Below, one piece after another: positions 8,929 through 16,889 of a stretch of DNA of 64,000 bases. The notes below the pieces were generated by a model, which saw nothing but the letters and a program-made list of their open reading frames with translations, was not told where the DNA came from and searched no databases. Both the position numbers and the translations under genes were made by a program. Source of the stretch: Zoogloea sp. (lineage in GTDB: Bacteria; Pseudomonadota; Gammaproteobacteria; Burkholderiales; Rhodocyclaceae); the NCBI RefSeq assembly GCF_028689785.1, contig NZ_JAQVCN010000010.1:28993-92992 (forward strand), given 5' to 3'. How positions within the stretch are numbered: the first letter of the stretch is position 1; each line of letters starts with the position of its first letter.

Positions 8929-9498
8929 ATGTCGTTCGTCATAAGCGTCGAACGCCCCGTGCCCGCCTCCCTGCCCCCCATCATCGACGTAGAGGCCTCG
9001 GGCTTCGGCGCCGCCAGCTATCCGATAGAGGTCGGCCTGGTGTTATCCGACGGCAGCAGTTACTGCACCCTGATCCGCCCCGAAGCCCGCTGGACCCACT
9101 GGGACACCAGCGCCGAAGAGGTGCATCTGGTGAGCCGGGAGACCCTGCTGAGAAATGGCCGGACGGCCGCCGAGGCGGCCCGCGAGCTCAACGCACGGCT
9201 GCGGGGGATGACGGTTTACTGCGACTCCTGGTACCACGACTTCACCTGGCTGAGCCGGCTCTTCGATGCCGCCGAGTGCCCCCAGGCCTTCCGCCTGGAA
9301 GACATCCGCACCCTGCTCAACGAAGCCCAGGCCGAACACTGGCATGCCACCCGGCTGCAGGTGCAGGCCGATCTGTGCCTGCCCCGGCACCGGGCCAGCA
9401 ACGACGCCCGGATCCTGCAAGCCACCCTGGGCCGGGTGCGGGCCGCCTGGGGCAGCCCTGCCCCGGCCCGGAGCGAGGCTCAGAAGGCCACGCGATAA
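8929..9498 (+). CDS. DEDDh-type 3'-5' exonuclease-like protein
   Basis: This 189-aa protein has the motifs of the DEDDh (RNase T/DnaQ) nuclease fold: IIDVEASGFG (D20, E22), YHDFTWLSRL as motif II and HRASND as the HxAxxD motif III, all consistent with two-metal catalysis. It is a stand-alone exonuclease with no other domain, so substrate (DNA or RNA) is not determined. The start used is the ATG at 8929, which lies inside a TAGAAT hexamer (8925-8930); if that is a -10 element, a downstream start such as the GTG at codon 11 would be needed. The 3' end overlaps the convergent YfiM-like gene by 19 nt. Confidence 0.8.
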   Translation: MSFVISVERPVPASLPPIIDVEASGFGAASYPIEVGLVLSDGSSYCTLIRPEARWTHWDTSAEEVHLVSRETLLRNGRTAAEAARELNARLRGMTVYCDSWYHDFTWLSRLFDAAECPQAFRLEDIRTLLNEAQAEHWHATRLQVQADLCLPRHRASNDARILQATLGRVRAAWGSPAPARSEAQKATR

Positions 9499-9833
9499 CT
9501 CACCCCGGACGGGCCGAGGAGCCAATTGCCGGTGCGCACACCCACGTAGGCACCGGCGGCATTCCAGGCCATGTCCTTCCACGAGAACCGGTTGCAGTCC
9601 CGCGTACTGTCATAGAACTCCTTGGCCACGCCAGGCACCAGGGCCAGGCCGACCGCCGTCCAGGTATCGTCGGACAGGCGCGAGGCCCCGACACCGAGCG
9701 CCAGGGACACCCCGAAGTGGGCAGCCTTGTCGCTGCCGGTCCAGTCGTCGTGGTGAGGTCCGCAAGCCGCGGCAGCAGTACTCAGGATGGTCAACAGCGC
9801 AAAGGCGGAGAGCCGGATTGGCAGGGTTTTCAA
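9480..9833 (-). CDS. YfiM-like small exported protein
   Basis: This 117-aa protein begins with a signal sequence (LPIRLSAFALLTILSTAAAAC) whose Cys could be a weak lipobox. It carries WTGSDKAAHFGVSLALGVGAS followed by two hydrophobic segments, a pattern I associate with YfiM/DUF2279-like proteins of unknown function. The start is an unusual TTG: the codon at 9831-9833 reads TTG on the minus strand and is preceded by AGGTGATTC; no in-frame ATG serves. It is a single gene, convergent with and overlapping the exonuclease gene by 19 nt and divergent from the cytochrome b gene. Family assignment is moderate and function unknown. Confidence 0.65.
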   Translation of the reverse strand: MKTLPIRLSAFALLTILSTAAAACGPHHDDWTGSDKAAHFGVSLALGVGASRLSDDTWTAVGLALVPGVAKEFYDSTRDCNRFSWKDMAWNAAGAYVGVRTGNWLLGPSGVSYRVAF

Positions 9834-9952
9834 GAATCACCTCATCATCAAATAATGTGTCGTCAGCATGATACGGAAGTGTGTGACGTCCTGAATGCTT
9901 TTGCCTGGCGCACATGTCAGAATCCGGCGCACTATCGTTCAAGGAGCACGTG

Positions 9953-10642
9953 ATGCATGAAATCCGGATCTGGGATCTGCCCCTGCGACTATTTCACTGG
10001 ATGCTTGCGCTGGCCGTGACCGGAGCAATGATCAGTGGACAGATCGGTGGCAATCTGATGATCTGGCACGGCCGGCTGGGCATCCTGATCGCCGGCCTGC
10101 TCGGTTTTCGTCTGGCCTGGGGCCTGGTGGGGTCCACCCACGCCCGCTTTGCGAGCTTCGTACGCGGCCCCGGAGCGATCCTCGCCTACCTGCGCGGCGA
10201 ATGGCGCGGGCTGGGGCACAACCCGCTGGGCGCCCTGTCTGTGCTCGGCATGCTGACAGCCCTGGGGCTACAGACTGCGGGCGGGCTCTTCGGCAACGAC
10301 GACATCGCCTTTCAGGGGCCCCTGTACGCCCTGGTTTCCAAGGACACCAGCGACTGGCTGAGTGGCCTGCACCGCAAGGGCTTCTGGCTGATCCTGTTGC
10401 TGGTGCTCACCCACCTGGGCGCCATTGTGTTCTATCTGCGGGTGCACCGGGACAACCTGGTGCGCCCCATGATCACCGGTCGCAAGGCTGTCGCAAATCC
10501 TGACGGCCTGGCGCAGGCCCAAGGGGGTGGCATCGCGGCGCTGATCCTTGCCATCGGCATCGGGGTAGGCACGGGCTTTGCGGCCAGCGGTGCCTGGCAG
10601 CCCCCACCGCCCCCCGAGCCGGCTGCAGCACCGGCCTGGTAG
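9953..10642 (+). CDS. Cytochrome b561-type dihaem membrane protein
   Basis: This 229-aa integral membrane protein belongs to the bacterial cytochrome b561/Ni-hydrogenase b-subunit family. It begins IWDLPLRLFHW, the family hallmark with haem-ligand His15, followed by His39 in WHGRLG and later His in LHRKG and LTHLG. Four core membrane helices carry electrons between quinone and a periplasmic haem protein. A fifth hydrophobic segment and a proline-rich tail (QPPPPPEPAAAPAW) follow. The start at 9953 is chosen because AAGGAG lies 6-7 nt upstream; the track's earlier ATG has no such site. The convergent cytochrome c' gene next door is a candidate partner. Confidence 0.9.
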   Translation: MHEIRIWDLPLRLFHWMLALAVTGAMISGQIGGNLMIWHGRLGILIAGLLGFRLAWGLVGSTHARFASFVRGPGAILAYLRGEWRGLGHNPLGALSVLGMLTALGLQTAGGLFGNDDIAFQGPLYALVSKDTSDWLSGLHRKGFWLILLLVLTHLGAIVFYLRVHRDNLVRPMITGRKAVANPDGLAQAQGGGIAALILAIGIGVGTGFAASGAWQPPPPPEPAAAPAW

Positions 10643-10724
10643 GGCAGACCACTGCGGGCCCGCGAGCAGGCTGCGGTGCGAGCAGCGGGACTCGGGCAGC
10701 AGGAGAGAGGCTGCGCCGTATTGC

Positions 10725-11192
10725 TTATTCGTCCTTGCGGAACTTGTCGTGACAGGCCTTGCAAGATTCTCCCGTCTTGCCGAACTGCACCTTGATCGCT
10801 GCCACGTCCCCGGTGGCTGCCACCTTCTGCAGCTCGTTGGCTTCCTTCACGAACGAGACGGCCAACTTGCGGACCTCGTCCTGCTGCTGGAAGAACTCGG
10901 GCTTGACCCGGGTCTTCTGGCTGCCGACATCCTTATCGGTAGCTGCGCCAAAGAGGGCGCCCATGCCAGAGTTGGCAGTGGCGGCGATCAGGTTAGCTGC
11001 AGCCAGCACCTGGTCCTTGTTGAAACTGGAGGGGTTGTCGATGGTCTGGGCCTTGATCTTGCCCATGTTCCACGACATGAAGGAATAACCCGCCTTGCGG
11101 AACTTGATCTGATCTTCCGGCTTGACCTGGGCGCTGGCCCCGGTACCAAGGCCCAAAATCAGGGCGGCAAAAAGCGCTTGTTTGATCTGCAT
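10725..11192 (-). CDS. Cytochrome c' (class II c-type cytochrome)
   Basis: This 155-aa periplasmic haem protein has a signal peptide (MQIKQALFAALILGLGTGASAQ), a four-helix-bundle length and a single C-terminal haem site CKACH. Arg/Phe-rich helix 1 (IKFRKAGYSFMSWNMG) matches cytochrome c', whose five-coordinate haem binds NO and protects against nitrosative stress or shuttles electrons. A GGAG sits 8 nt before the ATG. The DUF3365 haem protein gene lies 124 bp upstream on the same strand, so the two could share a transcript. Confidence 0.92.
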   Translation of the reverse strand: MQIKQALFAALILGLGTGASAQVKPEDQIKFRKAGYSFMSWNMGKIKAQTIDNPSSFNKDQVLAAANLIAATANSGMGALFGAATDKDVGSQKTRVKPEFFQQQDEVRKLAVSFVKEANELQKVAATGDVAAIKVQFGKTGESCKACHDKFRKDE

Positions 11193-11316
11193 GAATTCAC
11201 TCCGGTGTGATTGAAATCGAGAAACGGCCTGGCCGGTGCTCTAGCAGAGCCGGGCGCAGCCGCCGGGCGGATTATTCCATAACGCTGGGAAAAACCGCCC
11301 CCACAACAGGGTGAAA

Positions 11317-11883
11317 TCAGAGCGGGCGCCAGACCGTCAGGGCACCGCGGATCTGACCTTTTTCATAGCCGAAGGCCCGGTCGAGGGGATAATTACGGGC
11401 CAGTTCGCTCTTCAGCCCGGCCTCGATCTGCTCTGCCGCACCATGACACTTGAGGCACACGTCACCAACGGGGATGGCACGCATGTAGCGGAACATCGGC
11501 TTGCCGTTCTCGGTGACGATCTCACCCGTTTCCAGGCTCTCGATCTTCTCTCCGGCGGCGGCGCGAATATTGAAATCGGCAAGCTGACGTGCTTCCCAGG
11601 TGTCGGGCGTGCCCCGCTCGGGATTACGGGTCTTCAAGCTGACCCGGGACATCTTCCAGCCAGTTTTTTCCGACTGCTCCTTGAGCAGCTGCGGCGCCTT
11701 TTCCTTGCACACCGGGATGGCTTTGACCACGCCCTGGCTGGCGACCGTCTCCTGCATCATCGCAACCACCTTCGGCAACACCGGCAGGGCATTCTTGCGG
11801 GTATCCAATTTCAGGGTTTCCACGTCCTGGGCGTGGGCTGAGCCGGCCACCAGCGCAGCAGTCACAAGAGCAATACGTAGCAT
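11317..11883 (-). CDS. DUF3365 (Tll0287-like) periplasmic c-type haem protein
   Basis: This 188-aa protein has a short signal peptide (MLRIALVTAALVAGSAHA) and one haem motif CLKCHG near residue 143, after IPVCKEKAPQLL. The DUF3365 fold is a PAS-like sensor domain with covalent haem, seen alone or at the periplasmic end of sensor proteins. Here it stands alone, so it may act as a soluble redox or gas-binding protein. AAAGGA lies 6-7 nt before the ATG. The upstream region has a TATATT hexamer and a 16-bp interrupted palindrome. It precedes cytochrome c' on the same strand. Confidence 0.85.
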   Translation of the reverse strand: MLRIALVTAALVAGSAHAQDVETLKLDTRKNALPVLPKVVAMMQETVASQGVVKAIPVCKEKAPQLLKEQSEKTGWKMSRVSLKTRNPERGTPDTWEARQLADFNIRAAAGEKIESLETGEIVTENGKPMFRYMRAIPVGDVCLKCHGAAEQIEAGLKSELARNYPLDRAFGYEKGQIRGALTVWRPL

Positions 11884-11897
11884 GAGCGCGTCCTTTA

Positions 11898-11913
11898 ATT
11901 AGAAAACTCTAAT
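11898..11913. promoter_or_regulatory. Interrupted palindrome ATTAGA-AAAC-TCTAAT
   Basis: A 6-bp inverted repeat with a 4-bp spacer lies between a TATATT -10-like hexamer (11911-11916, minus strand) and the ribosome-binding site of the DUF3365 gene. Its overlap with the probable transcription start would suit a repressor, but the factor is unknown and no -35 element is clear. Confidence 0.35.
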
Positions 11914-12020
11914 ATACAGGATATCCGCTCAAGCTTGCCATTCAGATTTCAGACGGGACACCGTGCAACCAAATCACTGGCAGAAAGACCAATAGGAACC
12001 CCAACCGCGAGGAGCACACC

Positions 12021-12260
12021 ATGGAATCCCAGACCCACAGCATCGCCAACTTGTTCGCCCAGCTCGGCCTGCCCAGCGAAACAGCCGCCATCGACGCCTT
12101 CATCGACACCCACTCGCCCCTGCCCCCTGAGCTCCGGCTGGCCGATGCGCCATTCTGGACACCCGCCCAGGCCCACTTTCTGAAAACCGAACTCGACGAG
12201 GACGCTGACTGGAGCGCCGTCATCGATACTCTCGACGCCCGCCTGCGCCACCGGGCCTGA
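12021..12260 (+). CDS. DUF2789 family protein
   Basis: This 79-aa acidic cytoplasmic protein matches the small DUF2789 family of proteobacteria: HSIANLFAQLGLPS, a central PLPPELRLADAPFW segment and the tail ELDEDADWSAVIDTLDARLR. The family has no known function. GAGGAG lies about 7 nt before the ATG. It is a single gene, divergent from the DUF3365 gene and convergent with the HD-GYP gene. Confidence 0.8.
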   Translation: MESQTHSIANLFAQLGLPSETAAIDAFIDTHSPLPPELRLADAPFWTPAQAHFLKTELDEDADWSAVIDTLDARLRHRA

Positions 12261-12292
12261 ACGGCCACCCGGCAGGCGAAGGGAACGGATGT

Positions 12293-13561
12293 TCAGTCTG
12301 CAAGCAGGAAGCGCTGGGGGTCGACGCCCCACTTGTCCGGGGCTTCGGCAGAGACAATGCGATCTCCCCCGCCGTTTCCGAGCTTGCGGCCCAGATCAAG
12401 GAGTTCGGGCTTGATGTAGCCATTGGATTTGGTGCTGAAGAACACCCGCAGCTTCGGAGTCAGCAGACTGCCTTCGTTCTGCTCTATCACCACCCCCAGG
12501 CGGCCGGACTCCAGCCGCACCAGGCTGCCCACGGGGTAGATACCTACACAGCGCATGAAGGCCTGGAGCAGCTTCTGGTCAAAGTGATTGGTGCTCCACT
12601 CCCACATCTTGCGCAGGGCCTCCGCGGCCGGCATGCCTTTGTGATAGCAGCGGTCGGCAGTGATCGCGTCATAGACATCCACGATAGCCGCCATGCGCGC
12701 CATAGTGGAGATAGCATCGCCCGCCAGCCTGTCCGGGTAGCCAGTGCCGTCCAGCCGTTCGTGGTGATGGCGGGTGATATCAAGGGGAATGGCACCGATA
12801 CCAGGGGTTTCCAGCAGCACCGCATGCCCATCGCCGGGGTGCTGCTTGATCAATTCAAACTCCGCGTCGGTGAGACGCCCGGGCTTGTTGAGCACCTCAT
12901 CCGGCACCTTCATTTTGCCGATATCGTGGAGCAGACCGCCGATACCCCCCTGGCGCAGCTCGTCCCCATCGATGCCGAGGGAGCGCCCGAAGGCGATCAT
13001 CAGGGTGCACACGCTGACGGAGTGCAGAAACGTGTAGTCGTCCTTGTTCTTGATGCCGATCAGGCCCATCAGCGCCCCGCCATTGCGCAGCACCGACCCG
13101 GTGATTGCCTCCACCACGGGCTCGGCGTCATCAAGAGACACGGCCTTGCCCAGGCGTACGTCACTCATCATGGTGCGCACCACCTTGTGGGCCTGCTCAT
13201 GGACGCGCTTCGCCCTGGCCAGTTCTTCCCGCACAGAGACGCGGACGATCTGCTCCTGGGGCGCAGACATGGCCTTGACGATCTCCTGCTCGACCGCGGC
13301 TTGAACCTGGTCTGCCGCCACAGCCTCCACATCATCGAGGCCACGCTTTGTGTCGATATAAACGTGCTGGATACCCGCCTCGACAATGCGGCGCAAGTCG
13401 CCGTCACCCTTCAGCACAAACTGGGCGCGCCAGAATGGATGAGACATCCAGTCGCCACAAAGCTCCTGGATAAACATGCCGGGCCGAAGCCGGGTCACTG
13501 GAATTTTCTTAAGCATGGAACGGGACACTGTGGGGAGAGAAGCGGCACGGCTCAAGGCCAC
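12293..13561 (-). CDS. HD-GYP c-di-GMP phosphodiesterase (DUF3391)
   Basis: This 422-aa cytoplasmic protein has an N-terminal DUF3391 domain (IPVTRLRPGMFIQELCGDWMSHPF) and an HD-GYP domain from about residue 170. The signatures are GLLHDIGKMKVPDEVLNKPG, HHERLDGTGYPDRLAGD and an intact GYP loop, so it probably hydrolyses cyclic di-GMP. The start is taken as the GTG at 13561 because AAGGA precedes it by 6-7 nt; the ATG at 13516, 15 codons on, lacks a site. It is a single gene. Together with the GGDEF protein 9 kb away it adds to c-di-GMP turnover. Confidence 0.92.
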   Translation of the reverse strand: MALSRAASLPTVSRSMLKKIPVTRLRPGMFIQELCGDWMSHPFWRAQFVLKGDGDLRRIVEAGIQHVYIDTKRGLDDVEAVAADQVQAAVEQEIVKAMSAPQEQIVRVSVREELARAKRVHEQAHKVVRTMMSDVRLGKAVSLDDAEPVVEAITGSVLRNGGALMGLIGIKNKDDYTFLHSVSVCTLMIAFGRSLGIDGDELRQGGIGGLLHDIGKMKVPDEVLNKPGRLTDAEFELIKQHPGDGHAVLLETPGIGAIPLDITRHHHERLDGTGYPDRLAGDAISTMARMAAIVDVYDAITADRCYHKGMPAAEALRKMWEWSTNHFDQKLLQAFMRCVGIYPVGSLVRLESGRLGVVIEQNEGSLLTPKLRVFFSTKSNGYIKPELLDLGRKLGNGGGDRIVSAEAPDKWGVDPQRFLLAD

Positions 13562-13665
13562 CTGTTTTCCTTAACGGGTCTGTAACGGCCCTCAGCCGCC
13601 GGGCTTGAGCCCGTTTCGGTGCGGAGTGTGTCATACCCGTGCAAAAGTACACGATACGCAACCGC

Positions 13666-13671
13666 TATAAT
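13666..13671 (+). promoter_or_regulatory. -10 element TATAAT upstream of uppP
   Basis: A perfect TATAAT lies 34 nt before the uppP ATG, in the divergent gap with the HD-GYP gene. No good -35 hexamer is found at 16-18 bp, so the promoter is plausible but incomplete. No Shine-Dalgarno is apparent before the uppP start. Confidence 0.4.
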
Positions 13672-13705
13672 GCGAACTCTTTCCGCACTGCACATTCAAT
13701 AGTTC

Positions 13706-14530
13706 ATGGACATTATCCTGCTTCTGAAAGCGCTGATTCTCGGCGTGGTCGAAGGCCTGACCGAATTTCTGCCGATTTCCAGCACCGGACACCTGATCCT
13801 GGCCGGCGACCTGCTCAACTTCAACGATGACCGGGGCAAGCTGTTCGAGATCGTGATTCAATCAGGGGCCATTCTCGCCGTGGTGTGGGAATACCGTGAG
13901 CGAGTGATCCGGACCTTCTCCGGCCTGGGCCGACAACCGGAGGCCAACCGCCTGGTGCTCAACCTGTTCATCGCCTTCCTGCCCCTGGCCATCCTGGGGC
14001 TGATCTTCGGCAAGGCCATCAAGGCTTCGCTGTTTGCCCCCATCCCGGTGGCCACGGCCTTCATCCTCGGCGCCTTCGTGATCTTGTGGGCCGAACGCCG
14101 GCAGCACAGCATCCGCATCCACAGCGTGGACGAGATGAGCCCGCTGGACGCCCTCAAGATGGGCATCGCCCAGGCGGTGGCGCTGATCCCCGGCACCTCG
14201 CGTTCCGGCTCGACCATCATCGGCGGCATGCTTTTCGGCTTCTCGCGCCACGCCGCCACCGAGTTCTCCTTCTTCCTGGCCATCCCCACCCTCGGCATGG
14301 CGACCGTTTATCAGCTCTACAAAGAACGCGCCTTGCTGAGCATGGACGATCTGGGCATGTGGGTGGTGGGCTTCCTCTCGGCCTTTGCCTCCGCTTTCCT
14401 GTGCGTGCGCTGGCTGCTGCGCTACATCTCCAACCACGACTTCGTGCCCTTCGCCTGGTACCGCATCGCCTTCGGTATCGTGGTGCTGGTCACCTGGCAC
14501 TTCGGCCTGGTGGAATGGACGGCCCACTGA
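13706..14530 (+). CDS. uppP: Undecaprenyl-diphosphatase
   Basis: This 274-aa integral membrane enzyme (UppP/BacA) dephosphorylates undecaprenyl pyrophosphate to recycle the lipid carrier for peptidoglycan and other envelope polymers; overexpression of this family gives bacitracin resistance. The two catalytic signatures are present: [18 protein letters not shown] near the N-terminus and [14 protein letters not shown] in the middle. About eight membrane helices and the normal length support an intact gene. Its last 16 nt overlap the possible start of the following hydrolase gene. Confidence 0.97.
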   Translation: MDIILLLKALILGVVEGLTEFLPISSTGHLILAGDLLNFNDDRGKLFEIVIQSGAILAVVWEYRERVIRTFSGLGRQPEANRLVLNLFIAFLPLAILGLIFGKAIKASLFAPIPVATAFILGAFVILWAERRQHSIRIHSVDEMSPLDALKMGIAQAVALIPGTSRSGSTIIGGMLFGFSRHAATEFSFFLAIPTLGMATVYQLYKERALLSMDDLGMWVVGFLSAFASAFLCVRWLLRYISNHDFVPFAWYRIAFGIVVLVTWHFGLVEWTAH

Positions 14531-15471
14531 GTCCTGCGCCCGTGACGGCCCGGACCGGCTCCGGGCCGTCGTCCCCGACGCCCTACCGCGTCCGGTTCAC
14601 CAACCTCCATGACAGCCGGCGGGCCCGCAGCCTGCCCCTCAAGCTCTACCTGCCCGACACTGCCCCAGCCGGCCTGATCCTCTTCTCCCACGGACTCGGT
14701 GGCTGTCGCGAGAGCGGCAGCGCATGGTTGTCCCATTGGGCCGGACGCCGCTTTGCCGCAATCGCCGTACAGCACCCCGGCAGTGACATCAGCCTGCTCC
14801 GCAACAACTCCCCCCTGGCCCTGCGCCAGGCATTCCGCCTGGCCATGAACCCCGATGAGCTGAGTTGCCGCGCTGACGACCTGCGCTTCGTGCTCAAGCG
14901 CATCGGCCGGGAGAGGAGCTTCCCCGACGCCCTCAACGCAGTACAGAGAATAGGTCTGTGCGGGCACTCCTTCGGTGCAGTCACCGTCCAACTGCTGGCG
15001 GGCGAACGCCGTCCCGAACAACCGGCGCACCCCCTCGACCCCCGCGTAACCGCAGTCCTGGCCCTGAGCCCATCGGCCCGCCATGCCGACAAAGGCCCGG
15101 GGCTGGCCCACCGCTTCGGGCAGATCCACCTGCCCTTCCTGAGCATCACCGGCAGCCGCGACGATGGCATGGGCCTGTCCGACATCACTGCCGCCAATCG
15201 CGAACTGCCCTTCCGCCACATGCCGCCTGGCGACAAGACCTTGCTGGTCTTTGCCCATGGCACCCACCTGGACTTTGCCGGGCAGGCCAGCCAGGCCGAA
15301 GGCACGGTCTTCCCTGTCCGCCGCGAAGCACCGGCTTTCAAAGACAATCTGCTGGCCGCCAGCAGCGCCTTCTGGCGCGCCCACCTGGCCGGCGACGTCG
15401 ATGCCCGCCACTGGCTGAGCACCACCTTTCCCGGCCAACTGAGGCCTGAAGACCGCTTCGAGACCAAATGA
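14515..15471 (+). CDS. Alpha/beta hydrolase (PAF-acetylhydrolase/dienelactone-hydrolase-like)
   Basis: This is an about 318-aa hydrolase of unknown substrate. It shows the oxyanion loop [12 protein letters not shown], the nucleophile elbow [11 protein letters not shown], an acidic region [10 protein letters not shown] and a late FAHGTHLDF that may supply the catalytic His. The pattern resembles the PAF-acetylhydrolase/dienelactone-hydrolase group. No signal peptide is seen. The track's ORF starts inside uppP in another frame; I favour the ATG at 14515 or the GTG at 14542, and neither has a strong ribosome-binding site. The stop overlaps the next gene by 4 nt. Confidence 0.8.
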   Translation: MDGPLSPAPVTARTGSGPSSPTPYRVRFTNLHDSRRARSLPLKLYLPDTAPAGLILFSHGLGGCRESGSAWLSHWAGRRFAAIAVQHPGSDISLLRNNSPLALRQAFRLAMNPDELSCRADDLRFVLKRIGRERSFPDALNAVQRIGLCGHSFGAVTVQLLAGERRPEQPAHPLDPRVTAVLALSPSARHADKGPGLAHRFGQIHLPFLSITGSRDDGMGLSDITAANRELPFRHMPPGDKTLLVFAHGTHLDFAGQASQAEGTVFPVRREAPAFKDNLLAASSAFWRAHLAGDVDARHWLSTTFPGQLRPEDRFETK

Positions 15472-16040
15472 TCATCTACCTCCACGGCTTTCGTTCCGGC
15501 CCCGAATCCTGGAAAGCCCGCAGTCTGGGGGCACGCATGGCCGCCCACGGCCTGGGCGAAGCCCTGTGGTGCGGCCAGCTCCCCGTCTCTGCCCGGGACG
15601 CCATCGCCCTTGCGGAAGCCCAAATCGCCCGCTGCCACACCCCGCCCACCGTGGTCGGCAGCTCACTCGGCGGCTATTACGCCACCCATCTGGCCGAAAA
15701 GCATGGGCTCAGGGCGGTACTGGTCAATCCGGCGGTGATCGCGCCCCTGTCCCTGTCGGCCTACCTGGGCACCCAGACCCATATGTACACCGGGGAGGCC
15801 TTCGAATTCACCCCCACCCACATCGCCGAGCTACAGGCCATCGAAGTCCCGGCCATCACCCTGCCCGAACGCTACTGGCTGATGGTCGAGACCGGTGACG
15901 AGGTGCTCGACTACCGCCACGCGGTAGCCCGTTATGCAGGCTGCCGGCAAAGTGTGCTGGATGGCGGTGACCACAGTTTCACCCGCTGGGACGACTACCT
16001 CGACCCCCTCCTTCAGTTCGCTGGACTTCTGCCCGAATGA
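15468..16040 (+). CDS. YqiA/YcfP-family alpha/beta hydrolase
   Basis: This 190-aa small esterase-like protein starts directly with the first strand and oxyanion motif [14 protein letters not shown], typical of the YqiA/YcfP family. The nucleophile elbow is VVGSSLGGYYATHLA, the acid lies near METGDEVLDY and the catalytic His in LDGGDHSFTRW, so the triad is complete. YqiA of E. coli has weak esterase activity and no settled role. ATGA overlaps couple it to the genes on both sides, giving a uppP-hydrolase-yqiA-methyltransferase unit. Confidence 0.85.
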   Translation: MIIYLHGFRSGPESWKARSLGARMAAHGLGEALWCGQLPVSARDAIALAEAQIARCHTPPTVVGSSLGGYYATHLAEKHGLRAVLVNPAVIAPLSLSAYLGTQTHMYTGEAFEFTPTHIAELQAIEVPAITLPERYWLMVETGDEVLDYRHAVARYAGCRQSVLDGGDHSFTRWDDYLDPLLQFAGLLPE

Positions 16041-16888
16041 CGACCCAGACTCCCTCGGGCTTCGACGCCCGTCGCTTCAAGGCCCTGGAGCGCAGCGGCT
16101 TCAACCGTATCGCCTCCCGCTATGCCGATGGCGCGCCCCTGCGGGCCACCCTGCAAGCCGCGCTCCTCGACGCTGCCATGCTGGCCCCCGGTGAGCATGT
16201 CCTGGATCTGGCTGCAGGCCCCGGCCTGCTGGCCCGTGACGCAGCCCACCGGGTATTGCCCGACGGTTGGGTGCTGGCCAGCGACATCGCCGAAACCATG
16301 CTCGCAGAGGGGCTGCGGCGTGCCACCCTGGAAGGCTTGCCCGATCTCCTTGCCACCGCGTGTGACGCAGAACACCTGGCCTTTGCCGACGGCAGCTTCG
16401 ATGTCGCCCTGCTCGGCCTGGGCCTGTTCATCTTTCCCGATCCGGGCAAAGCCCTGACCGAGCTGCACCGGGTGCTCCGGCCGGGCGGGCGCATCGCCCT
16501 TTCGGTGTGGAGCCCCAGAGATGACGTGCCACTGATCGCCCGCGCCCAGGACTGCATCGCCCGGCTGCTGCCGGCCCCCAAGGTACCGCGCCCGTCGGTG
16601 TTCCGCCTGGGCACGACCGAGGCTCTGGAGCCCCTGCTTCAGGCAGCAGGCTTCAGCCGGATTGAGTTCGCGCCCCACGCCTTCACCTGCCGGTTTGCCT
16701 GCGCCGACGACTACTGGCAGGCCTTCCTGGACCTGGCCGGGGGTGCGGCGGAAGCCCTGTCGCGGCTCCCCGAGGCAATCCAGACCCGGCTGCGTGACGA
16801 GGTAGCCACGGAACTCGCCCCCCACCGGGACGGGGACAGCTACGCCGTGGCCGGCAGCGTGCTGATCGCCACCGGGCAGCGCGCCTGA
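16037..16888 (+). CDS. Class I SAM-dependent methyltransferase
   Basis: This 283-aa methyltransferase has the Rossmann motif I VLDLAAGPGLLARDAA, motif II with the acidic SDIAETML, and motif IV around FDVALLGLGLFIFPDP, followed by LRPGGRIALSVWSP. It resembles the UbiE/Methyltransf_11 group acting on small molecules or lipids, but no substrate motif is recognisable. The start overlaps the yqiA stop by 4 nt. The 3' end is 1 nt from the convergent photolyase stop codon. Confidence 0.85.
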   Translation: MTTQTPSGFDARRFKALERSGFNRIASRYADGAPLRATLQAALLDAAMLAPGEHVLDLAAGPGLLARDAAHRVLPDGWVLASDIAETMLAEGLRRATLEGLPDLLATACDAEHLAFADGSFDVALLGLGLFIFPDPGKALTELHRVLRPGGRIALSVWSPRDDVPLIARAQDCIARLLPAPKVPRPSVFRLGTTEALEPLLQAAGFSRIEFAPHAFTCRFACADDYWQAFLDLAGGAAEALSRLPEAIQTRLRDEVATELAPHRDGDSYAVAGSVLIATGQRA

Positions 16889-16889
16889 A

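Noticed and set aside
14086-14514. Upstream extension of the alpha/beta hydrolase ORF
   Set aside because: It lies in a different frame inside uppP; the hydrolase fold starts well after 14515.
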